The notes beneath the pieces are model-generated. The model ran no database searches, was not told the origin of the DNA, and was given only the letters and a program-made list of their open reading frames with translations. A stretch of DNA of 5,472 nucleotides from Cytophagales bacterium (GTDB lineage Bacteria > Bacteroidota > Bacteroidia > Cytophagales > ES-bin-26). Positions within the stretch are counted from its first letter, which is position 1; the number at the start of each line of letters is the position of its first letter. This document shows, in pieces, positions 1 through 5,472 of this stretch. The position numbers and the translations under genes are program-made. The stretch spans positions 1 through 5,472 of the forward strand of contig JACMKY010000141.1 in the NCBI GenBank assembly GCA_014379925.1, written 5' to 3'.

Positions 1-1149
1 GGCATTCCGGTGGCCACGCTTATCCACCGGATCATGGGCAACTGGCAGCCCGACCAAACTACCTTCCAGCAGCTGGTGATGAGCGAGACAGACCGCGATA
101 ACGTCGCGCACCCTTACCCCTTTTGCCTAGCCCATCCCATTGAGTCGGTCCTGCCCGCCGACTACGCCTTCGACGAGGCCGCCGCCTTTGAAACGGCCCT
201 CGGCCCGCCACCCGACTGGCAGGCGGAATGGAAGTGGGACGGCATTCGCGCCCAGATTGTCCTCCGTTCGGGTACCCTCTCCATCTGGTCGCGGGGCGAG
301 GAACTCGTCACCGACCGGTTTCCCGAGTTGGCATCCCTCCGGGAAGCACTGCCGAACGGAACGGTGCTGGACGGCGAAATTCTGCCCTTCCGCGAAGGAA
401 GCCCGCTGGCGTTTTCCGTCCTGCAAACCCGGATCGGCCGCAAGACGGTGTCGGCCAAACAAGTAAAGGCGGCGCCCGTCGTGTTCGTTGCCTACGACCT
501 GCTTGAGGAAGCCGACCAGGACCTGCGTCCGCAACCACTGCGGGAAAGGAGAAAACGCCTGGAAGAAATGGTCCGCCGGCTGGATCCCGACGTGGTCCAA
601 CTTTCCGAGATTGTGCCGTTCGGTTCCTGGGCCGAGTTGGTAACGGAACGGTTGCGCTCCCGCGACAAAGTTGCCGAAGGATTGATGCTCAAGCGATTAG
701 ATTCACCCTACCACGTGGGCCGGAAGCGGGGGGATTGGTGGAAATGGAAAGTCGAGCCTTTTACCATTGATGGGGTGCTGATCAACGCCCAGAAGGGCAC
801 GGGCCGCCGGGCCGACCTGTTTACCGATTATACCTTCGCCGCCTGGGAAGACGGCAAGCTGATCCCGTTCACCAAGGCCTACTCCGGCCTCACCGACGCC
901 GAAATCCGCGAAGTAGACCGCTTCATCCGCCGCAACACCCAGGACAAGTTCGGGCCGGTGCGCGCGGTGAAACCGGAGTTGGTGTTCGAGATTGCCTTCG
1001 AGGGCATCCAGGCGTCCAACCGCCACAAGTCGGGCGTGGCCCTGCGCTTCCCCCGCATTTTGCGCTGGCGCAAAGACAAGAAAGCCGAAGACGCCAACCC
1101 GTTGAGCGACCTGAAAGCCATGCTCGCTTCAATGAATACTGATCAATGA
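1..1149 (+). CDS. ATP-dependent DNA ligase, PP_1105-like family, C-terminal part (5' end outside window)
   Basis: This enzyme seals nicks in duplex DNA using ATP through a lysyl-AMP intermediate. The nucleotidyltransferase motifs appear in order. Motif I is KWDG, with the adenylated Lys at codon 232-234. Then come SRGEE (Ia), LDGEI (III), VAYDLL (IIIa), AEGLMLKR (IV) and WWKWKVEP (V). The OB-fold follows, ending in FEIAFEGIQ and RFPRILRWR (VI). The frame is open to base 1, and IHRIMGNWQP at the left edge matches the segment linking an N-terminal DNA-binding domain to the catalytic core. About 150 N-terminal residues are therefore probably missing (family about 530 aa), and the GTG at 10 is not the start. 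In related bacteria this ligase is encoded with an exonuclease, an Lhr-like helicase and a phosphoesterase in a repair cluster; none is visible here, so any partners would lie to the left. It is not obviously linked to the signalling genes downstream. No terminator was recognised after the stop. Confidence 0.93.
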   Translation, partial: GIPVATLIHRIMGNWQPDQTTFQQLVMSETDRDNVAHPYPFCLAHPIESVLPADYAFDEAAAFETALGPPPDWQAEWKWDGIRAQIVLRSGTLSIWSRGEELVTDRFPELASLREALPNGTVLDGEILPFREGSPLAFSVLQTRIGRKTVSAKQVKAAPVVFVAYDLLEEADQDLRPQPLRERRKRLEEMVRRLDPDVVQLSEIVPFGSWAELVTERLRSRDKVAEGLMLKRLDSPYHVGRKRGDWWKWKVEPFTIDGVLINAQKGTGRRADLFTDYTFAAWEDGKLIPFTKAYSGLTDAEIREVDRFIRRNTQDKFGPVRAVKPELVFEIAFEGIQASNRHKSGVALRFPRILRWRKDKKAEDANPLSDLKAMLASMNTDQ

Positions 1150-1242
1150 CCCATGATCTCCACCGGACGCCTGCGCGTGCCTTCGCTTGCGAACGCTGCG
1201 AGAGCAGCCAGGGCCTACGCGGTTGGCAATGATGCTTGATCA

Positions 1243-1293
1243 TTGTCAATTGAAGTCCGGTATCCGTCAAGTGAAACCAGCGGTTCGTCAAGT
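1243..1293 (+). promoter_or_regulatory. Direct-repeat array, 21-base period; probable LytTR operator upstream of the kinase operon
   Basis: Three 9-base copies lie in the same orientation: TTGTCAATT (1243-1251), CCGTCAAGT (1264-1272) and TCGTCAAGT (1285-1293). The invariant GTCAA core begins at 1245, 1266 and 1287, exactly 21 bases (two helical turns) apart. The first copy is weaker. A near-identical array occurs at 5349-5399 after the operon. LytTR-domain regulators such as AgrA, BtsR and YpdB bind paired imperfect direct repeats, and YpdB sites have the same 21-base period. A LytTR regulator is encoded at the end of the downstream operon. That it binds here, giving autoregulation, is inference. 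The rest of the 1150-1365 intergenic region shows only weak hairpins and no convincing gene. Confidence 0.62.
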
Positions 1294-1332
1294 AGCCGAC
1301 GCACAACGAGCCGGATTGACTATGTTGATGTT

Positions 1333-1340
1333 TACCTTTT
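1333..1340 (+). promoter_or_regulatory. Probable -7 promoter element of the kinase operon (TACCTTTT)
   Basis: TACCTTTT matches the Bacteroidota -7 consensus TAnnTTTG at seven of eight positions and lies 25 bases before the ATG at 1366. No well-spaced -33 TTG is present; the nearest, at 1316-1318, is only 14 bases away. A weak -33 would suit an activated promoter with the repeat array just upstream. The last repeat core to this element is 46 bases, against 36 at the array after the operon, a difference of about one helical turn. TATGTTGA at 1321-1328 is a poorer alternative. Confidence 0.45.
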
Positions 1341-1365
1341 TGTCATCCACTCCTGGGTTATTGAA

Positions 1366-3126
1366 ATGCGTCTGATTCTTGGCATTGGACTGTTGGTGCT
1401 GTTGCTGCGGGGAGTGGGCTGGGGTCAGTCGGCGCCGGCGCTGCGGGGCGACAGCTGGGCGCAGGTGCAGCGGCAACGGGGGGGCGTAATCACCGTGGTC
1501 TGGGACGAATTGGCGCCGTTTGCCTACCGCGATTCCACCGGACGGCTGGTAGGCATTGAGATCGAACTGCTCGAATCGTTCGGGCAGTTCGTCCGGCAGC
1601 ACTACGGCTACGACCTGCGGCTGCGATGGGTCAACGGCGGCAGTTTCGAGCGCGTTTACGAGCGGGTCCGTACCTCACCCGTTCCCGGGTTATTCGGGGC
1701 GGCTTGCTTCTCAATTACGCCGGAGCGGCAGCGCGAGGTACAGTTCACGCCCGCCTACATGCCCGACCTCAACGTGCTCGTTACGCACGCCAGCGCTCCC
1801 GACTACGCCTCGGCGCGTGACTTCATCCGCGCCCTGCCCAAACTGAAGGCTTACACCATGCGAAACACCACCATGGCGCAGGACGTAGACTCCCTCCGGC
1901 GGGCGTTCTACCCCGCGCTGCCGGTGGAGGTGGTGCCCAACGACTACGACGTGCTGGAACGAATTGCTCAAAACAAGGGGACTTTCGCTTACGTGCCGCT
2001 CTCGCAGTACTTTTACGCCCGGCGGCGGATGCCGAACCTGAAGCGGCAAACGGTGTTGCTGAGCGAACGCATCGGATTTGCCGCCATCCATCCCCGCCAC
2101 AGCGACTGGAACGAACCAATGTGGGCATTTGTCAGAGCCCCCAATGCGGAAGAAAACAACGACCAGGTCATTCAGAAATACTTGGGGAAACGCGTGGTCG
2201 AGGTGGTTTTCAACGCGCCCGAACGCCCGTCGGGCTACTCATTCGAGCTGCTCTCGCTCCAGAAGGAATTGGTTACGCAGCGCCTCATCAACACCGCCCT
2301 GGAAGTGCAGACCCAGAAAACCTACCAGAGTCTGGCCATCGTCGGCGTGGTGCTGACGCTCCTCGTGGCCATGGTGCAGTATGCCCGCTCGGCCGACAAG
2401 CAGCGGTTGAACCGGGTGCTGACCGGGCAGAACGAAGTCATCCGGCAACAGAAGGAAGAAATCGAACGGTTCAACCGGAAGCTGGAAATGAAGGTATTGC
2501 AGGCCCAGATGAACCCGCACTTCATTTTCAACTCGCTGAATGCTATTCAGTACTTCGTTACGCTCGACGAAAAGCGGAAGTCACTGGCCTACATTGCGGC
2601 CTTCGCCCGGTTCGTGCGGCACTTATTGCGGAACGCGTCGCAGCCTTACACGCCGGTTGGACAGGAAGTGACCATGCTGGAGCAGTACCTGGCGCTCGAG
2701 AAGATGCGCTTTGCCGACAAGTTCTCCTACCAGGTTACCGCTGGCGACGACGAAGCCCTGTCCGATGTCCGGCTACCGTCGTTGCTGGTGCATCCATTCG
2801 TCGAAAACGCACTTTACCACGGCATCCTGAACCGTCCCGACGGCGGCGGCCTGATCACGGTTCGGTTCGAAGCCTCGCCGGCCCACCTGACGGTGACGGT
2901 GGAAGACAACGGCGTGGGGCGGCAAGCGGCCGCGGACTTGACCGGGCGTAAGCAAGGCTCCGACCCCACGCCCCACGAGCAGTTGGTGAAGGATCGGATT
3001 GCCCTGCTCAACGAGGGGACAGTGGCAAAAATCACCCTCGAAACCACCGACCTGCGGCATCCCGACGGCCGCGCGGCCGGCACCCGCCTGGTGATGCACC
3101 TGCCCAACGGCGAAGCGATGGATTAG
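1366..3126 (+). CDS. Sensor histidine kinase: periplasmic solute-binding domain (SBP3-like) fused to LytS-type transmitter
   Basis: This 586-residue protein probably senses an extracytoplasmic small molecule and phosphorylates the LytTR regulator encoded two genes downstream. Residues 1 to about 21 look like a signal peptide. Residues 40-280 resemble family 3 solute-binding proteins: an APFAY...GRLVGIEIELLESF segment, then SITPERQREVQFTPAY with the conserved Arg at 121, then a second lobe ending in GTFAYVPLSQYF. One membrane helix (about 321-339) and a charged coiled coil (about 343-377) lead to a His_kinase domain. There NPHFIFNSLN contains phospho-acceptor His385 (codon 2518-2520), HPFVENALYHG is the N box (Asn481) and EDNGVG (513-518) the G1 box. 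The glycine of the second G box appears to be replaced by His537. The ATG at 1366 was chosen because it begins the signal peptide; an in-frame ATT start at 1243 would run the gene through the operator and promoter. No Shine-Dalgarno sequence is seen. The next gene begins 46 bases after the stop. The ligand cannot be predicted. Confidence 0.88.
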   Translation: MRLILGIGLLVLLLRGVGWGQSAPALRGDSWAQVQRQRGGVITVVWDELAPFAYRDSTGRLVGIEIELLESFGQFVRQHYGYDLRLRWVNGGSFERVYERVRTSPVPGLFGAACFSITPERQREVQFTPAYMPDLNVLVTHASAPDYASARDFIRALPKLKAYTMRNTTMAQDVDSLRRAFYPALPVEVVPNDYDVLERIAQNKGTFAYVPLSQYFYARRRMPNLKRQTVLLSERIGFAAIHPRHSDWNEPMWAFVRAPNAEENNDQVIQKYLGKRVVEVVFNAPERPSGYSFELLSLQKELVTQRLINTALEVQTQKTYQSLAIVGVVLTLLVAMVQYARSADKQRLNRVLTGQNEVIRQQKEEIERFNRKLEMKVLQAQMNPHFIFNSLNAIQYFVTLDEKRKSLAYIAAFARFVRHLLRNASQPYTPVGQEVTMLEQYLALEKMRFADKFSYQVTAGDDEALSDVRLPSLLVHPFVENALYHGILNRPDGGGLITVRFEASPAHLTVTVEDNGVGRQAAADLTGRKQGSDPTPHEQLVKDRIALLNEGTVAKITLETTDLRHPDGRAAGTRLVMHLPNGEAMD

Positions 3127-3135
3127 CTTTCTCGC

Positions 3136-3143
3136 TACCTTGC
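3136..3143 (+). promoter_or_regulatory. Possible internal -7 element (TACCTTGC) before the second kinase
   Basis: TACCTTGC lies in the 46-base gap between the two kinase genes, 29 bases before the ATG at 3173. It partly matches TAnnTTTG (six of eight). No -33 TTG sits at the expected distance and no GTCAAG repeats are nearby. It may give some independent expression of the second kinase and the regulator, or may be chance. Confidence 0.22.
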
Positions 3144-3172
3144 CGGGCCGGTTTCTGCCAACCCCTGCGCCC

Positions 3173-4519
3173 ATGACCCTCGCCACGCTTTGGAACTACC
3201 TCTCGTACCTGGGCATCCAGCCGGATCTGCCCTTGGATTTGCAAAAGAAAATCATTCTCTGCAACCGCATTGCCCTCACCATCGGCTTGGTCATGAGTTG
3301 CGTGTCGTTCGTGTACTTCGGGGTGCCGATCTTGTTCGCCATCTATTTGATGGCCGCCTTGACCTATACTTCGTCGCTGTTGTTCAATCGGTTGGGGTTC
3401 TACAACGTGAGCCGGTTCATCCTCACGTTTACCCCGTCGGTTTACATCGTAATCGGAGCCGGTTTCTGCACTGAGGGGCCCTGCGTGAGTCAGAAATTCG
3501 CCCTGCTGTCGGTGTTGATTTCGCCGGTGCTCCTCTTCCAAGTGACGGAAAGCCGGAAGATGTGGCTGGGCATCGCCTGGACGTTGTTGGCCCTGCTGGT
3601 CTACGACCCGGTGACGCGGGCCATTCCCCGGCTTCCCGAAATTCCGAGCGACCAGGTTGTCGACAACCCGGTTGACCAGACGGCATCGGCCTTAATCAGC
3701 TTCGTCATGTTCGTGGCCGCGTTTGCCTACCAGCAACGCATCAACCGGCGCGTTGAGGGGCAGTTGCGGGAAACGGTTTTGGCGTCGGACGCCCAGAACG
3801 GGCTCATCCGGAGCCAGAATGAACAACTCCAGCGGCAGTTCGACGAGATTGAGCGGCAGAAAACAGCCATTGAAGTTATCAACCACGACCTGCGGCTCCA
3901 GGCGCTCAAAGCCCAGATCAATCCGCACTTCGTGTTCAACGCCCTCAACTCCATCCAGCATTTCGTTATGCAGAAGAATACCATGGAAGCCCTGGGCTAC
4001 CTCTCCAAGTTTGCCAAACTCATCCGGCAGGTACTCGAAAACTCGGTCAACGAGCGGGTGGTGGTGGCCGACGAACTCAAGGCGTTGTCTTACTACCTGG
4101 ACCTGGAGAAGATGCGCTTCAACGACAGCTTCGCCTACTACATTGACGTGGACGACGAACTGGATCCGTTTGCCGTCGAGATTCCCGCCATGCTCCTGCA
4201 ACCTTACGTGGAAAACGCCATCCTGCACGGCCTGCGCCACCGCCCGGCGGGAGGCGGGCTGCTCAAGCTGCACCTGCTCTACCAGTTCGACCGGCTGCTG
4301 TGCGTGGTGGAAGACAACGGCATCGGGCGCGCAGCGGCGCAACAGCTCAACGCCACCCGAACCCCCGGCCACATTTCACGCGGGGCGGCCGTGACCGACA
4401 CGCGGTTGCGGCTGCTCAACCACGACACCGCCGAACAGCTCAGCGTGGTGTGGATTGATTTGTTGGACAACCACCGCCAGCCGAGTGGCACGCGGGTGGA
4501 AATTACGATCCCCATTTAA
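3173..4519 (+). CDS. Integral-membrane LytS-type sensor histidine kinase (six predicted helices)
   Basis: This 448-residue kinase probably autophosphorylates and passes phosphate to the LytTR regulator encoded 13 bases downstream. Hydrophobic segments at about 33-49, 51-70, 82-98, 109-123, 131-145 and 170-186 suggest six helices with both ends in the cytoplasm. Basic residues in loops 71-81 and 124-130 and an acidic loop at 146-169 agree with this. The short outer loop after helix 3 carries Cys99 and Cys104. A long charged coiled coil (about 190-240) leads to the His_kinase domain. NPHFVFNALN contains His252 (codon 3926-3928), QPYVENAILHG is the N box (Asn348), EDNGIG (380-385) the G1 box, and RGAAVTDTRLRLLN (403-416) a second G-box-like segment. 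The transmitter resembles that of the preceding kinase, including an identical LEKMRF, so the two are paralogues with unrelated inputs. The ATG at 3173 is preferred over a TTG at 3140, which would add 11 unremarkable residues and overlap the possible promoter element. No Shine-Dalgarno sequence is visible. The signal sensed is unknown. Confidence 0.9.
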   Translation: MTLATLWNYLSYLGIQPDLPLDLQKKIILCNRIALTIGLVMSCVSFVYFGVPILFAIYLMAALTYTSSLLFNRLGFYNVSRFILTFTPSVYIVIGAGFCTEGPCVSQKFALLSVLISPVLLFQVTESRKMWLGIAWTLLALLVYDPVTRAIPRLPEIPSDQVVDNPVDQTASALISFVMFVAAFAYQQRINRRVEGQLRETVLASDAQNGLIRSQNEQLQRQFDEIERQKTAIEVINHDLRLQALKAQINPHFVFNALNSIQHFVMQKNTMEALGYLSKFAKLIRQVLENSVNERVVVADELKALSYYLDLEKMRFNDSFAYYIDVDDELDPFAVEIPAMLLQPYVENAILHGLRHRPAGGGLLKLHLLYQFDRLLCVVEDNGIGRAAAQQLNATRTPGHISRGAAVTDTRLRLLNHDTAEQLSVVWIDLLDNHRQPSGTRVEITIPI

Positions 4520-4532
4520 ACGAATTGACCCG

Positions 4533-5276
4533 ATGAACGCCGTCATTATTGAAGACGAACTCCACAGCCGCGAGTTCCTGAAAAACGTGCTCGCCGAACT
4601 CTTTCCCGACCTGCCCATCGTGGGGGTTGCCGAGTCGGTGCCGGCGGGCGTGGCCCTCATCGAGCGTACCCGACCCGACCTGGTTTTTCTCGACATTGAA
4701 ATGCAGTCGGGGACGGGCTTCGACCTCTTGCAGCAACTTCCCCAACGCAATTTCGACGTCATCTTCACCACGGCCTACGACCACTACGCCCTGCGGGCCA
4801 TCAAGTTCAGCGCGGTGGACTACCTGCTGAAACCGATCGACCTGGACGAACTCCGGGTTGCCGTGCTCAAAGTGCGCGATCAACGCGGCCGGCAGACGGG
4901 CGCGGCGCTCGAGATGCTGCTGGCTAACCTCCGGCAACCCGAATCCGAACCGCAGACCATCACGCTGGCCACCTCCGACGGATTGGAGTTCGTGCCTCTG
5001 TCCCAGGTGGTCCGGCTGGAAGCCGCCGGGGCCTACACCACGTTCTTCCTGCGGGACGGCAAGAAGATTATGGTCAGTAAAAACCTGAAGGAATACGAGC
5101 AGCTGTTGCCGGAGAAACACTTCTTCCGGGTGCACAACTCCCACATCGTCAACCTGAACGAAGTGAAACGGCTGCTCCGGACCGACGGGGGCTGCGCCGT
5201 GCTCAATGACGGCAGCCAGGTGCTGATTTCACCCAAGAAGAAGGACGAGTTCGTGCGCTTGCTCACCAACCGCTGA
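4533..5276 (+). CDS. LytTR-family response regulator (LytR/AlgR type)
   Basis: This 247-residue regulator is the likely phosphorylation target of both kinases encoded upstream and binds DNA when activated. The receiver domain (1 to about 115) has the acidic pocket Glu7/Asp8, phospho-acceptor Asp54 in VFLDIEM, the conserved Thr in FTTAYD (Thr80) and Lys100 in the LLKPID segment. A linker (about 116-138) leads to a LytTR DNA-binding domain (about 140-247), recognised by VVRLEAAGAYTTFFL, then FFRVHNSHIVNLNEV and finally ISPKKKDEF near the C terminus. The length is normal for the family and all key receiver residues are present. The ATG at 4533 gives the usual receiver start MNAVIIEDE; a longer in-frame form would add 26 residues that overlap the kinase gene. 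It is the last gene of the operon, with a terminator 35 bases after the stop. Direct repeats of the LytTR-site type flank the operon at 1243-1293 and 5349-5399 and are the best candidates for its binding sites. Confidence 0.95.
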   Translation: MNAVIIEDELHSREFLKNVLAELFPDLPIVGVAESVPAGVALIERTRPDLVFLDIEMQSGTGFDLLQQLPQRNFDVIFTTAYDHYALRAIKFSAVDYLLKPIDLDELRVAVLKVRDQRGRQTGAALEMLLANLRQPESEPQTITLATSDGLEFVPLSQVVRLEAAGAYTTFFLRDGKKIMVSKNLKEYEQLLPEKHFFRVHNSHIVNLNEVKRLLRTDGGCAVLNDGSQVLISPKKKDEFVRLLTNR

Positions 5277-5311
5277 GCCGGGCCGTATAGTCGGCGAGGC
5301 CGGCGTCCGCC

Positions 5312-5344
5312 ACGGGGTCATCCGAAAGGGTGGCCCCGTTTTTT
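5312..5344 (+). terminator. Rho-independent terminator after the kinase-regulator operon
   Basis: A 12-base-pair stem (left arm 5312-5323, right arm 5328-5339) has two G-U wobbles and no mismatches. It is closed by a GAAA tetraloop at 5324-5327 and runs into six Ts (5339-5344). It lies 35 bases after the response-regulator stop and separates the operon from the repeat array and promoter that follow. Confidence 0.9.
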
Positions 5345-5348
5345 GTTG

Positions 5349-5399
5349 CGGTGAATTCAAACGCCCGTTCCGTCAAGCCGCCCGCCCTTGCCGTCAAGC
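5349..5399 (+). promoter_or_regulatory. Second direct-repeat array, 21-base period; probable LytTR operator of the next gene
   Basis: CCGTCAAGC occurs twice, at 5370-5378 and 5391-5399, exactly 21 bases apart. A weaker third copy, CGGTGAATT, sits in the same register at 5349-5357. Motif, orientation, spacing and the order of one weak then two strong copies all match the array at 1243-1293. It lies between the terminator and a good promoter, 36 bases (core to -7 element) upstream, which suits an activator site. That the LytTR regulator encoded just upstream binds here is inference. Confidence 0.65.
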
Positions 5400-5404
5400 G
5401 GCGG

Positions 5405-5436
5405 TTGGTCCCCCGCGTCCGGCCGCCTTACCTTTG
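5405..5436 (+). promoter_or_regulatory. Bacteroidota-type promoter (TTG-N21-TACCTTTG) for a gene beyond the right edge
   Basis: TACCTTTG at 5429-5436 fits the -7 consensus TAnnTTTG completely, and TTG at 5405-5407 provides a -33 element with a 21-base gap, within the known range. Transcription would begin near 5441-5444. No start codon with a following frame is seen before the window ends, so the driven gene lies outside. The operator-like repeats end six bases before the -33 element. Confidence 0.65.
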
Positions 5437-5454
5437 ACCCATCAACATCGCCAA

Positions 5455-5468
5455 CCAATTTCAATTGG
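5455..5468. repeat. Short inverted repeat in the presumed leader of the next gene
   Basis: CCAATT-TC-AATTGG is a perfect 6-base inverted repeat with a 2-base centre, just downstream of the predicted transcription start. It could be a small protein-binding palindrome. It is AT-rich and too tight to form a stable RNA hairpin, so it may have no function. Confidence 0.3.
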
Positions 5469-5472
5469 CATA

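Noticed and set aside
1141..1158. GATCA/TGATC inverted repeat around the ligase stop codon
   Set aside because: Five-base arms with an 8-base loop and no T-tract; expected by chance.
1195..1208. GCTGC-GAGA-GCAGC hairpin after the ligase gene, considered as a terminator
   Set aside because: Only five base pairs and no T-run after it; too weak to call.
1243..1293. CRISPR-like array or integration-site repeats
   Set aside because: Repeats are only 9 bases with 12-base spacers and are placed next to promoters; the geometry fits a DNA-binding operator, and no cas or recombinase genes are present.
1243..1365. In-frame N-terminal extension of the first kinase (41 more residues)
   Set aside because: It would begin at a non-ATG codon, translate the repeat array and promoter, and bury the signal peptide inside the protein.
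2121..2951. Long + strand frame of 276 codons inside the first kinase
   Set aside because: It lies wholly within the kinase gene in another frame, has no recognisable motifs, and is the kind of open frame expected in high-GC coding DNA.
3692..4372. Antisense frame of 226 codons across the second kinase
   Set aside because: Complementary shadow of a well-supported kinase gene, with no domain signal of its own.
4503..5144. Antisense frame of 213 codons across the response regulator
   Set aside because: Shadow of the regulator gene; no motifs, and its opposite strand carries all the conserved receiver and LytTR residues.

Overview
The window looks like high-GC Bacteroidota, most plausibly a cytophagalean of the Spirosoma/Larkinella type. 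This rests on four things: TAnnTTTG-type promoter elements, starts without Shine-Dalgarno sequences, LytS-type kinases paired with a LytTR regulator, and an ATP-dependent DNA ligase of the PP_1105-like family. The genus-level placement is inference. All four recognisable genes lie on the + strand.

Layout. Bases 1-1149 hold the 3' part of the ATP-dependent DNA ligase gene, whose 5' end is outside the window. A 216-base intergenic region (1150-1365) carries an array of direct repeats at 21-base spacing and a probable promoter. Three closely spaced genes follow. The first (1366-3126) is an exported solute-binding domain fused through one membrane helix to a LytS-type histidine kinase. The second (3173-4519) is a six-helix membrane LytS-type histidine kinase. 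The third (4533-5276) is a LytTR-family response regulator. A strong rho-independent terminator (5312-5344) closes the unit. The last 130 bases hold a second copy of the 21-base-period array followed by a good Bacteroidota promoter, which must drive a gene starting beyond the window.

How it fits together. Two sensor kinases with different input domains but related transmitter modules are encoded next to a single response regulator, suggesting a two-input, one-output signalling unit. The most notable non-coding signal is a 9-base motif (consensus YCGTCAAGY). It occurs twice at exactly 21-base spacing upstream of the kinase operon and twice at the same spacing upstream of the next gene. Each pair has a weaker third copy a further 21 bases upstream. 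Paired direct repeats two helical turns apart are typical of LytTR-domain binding sites, so I infer that these are the regulator's operators. That would make the operon autoregulated and the gene just past the right edge a direct target.
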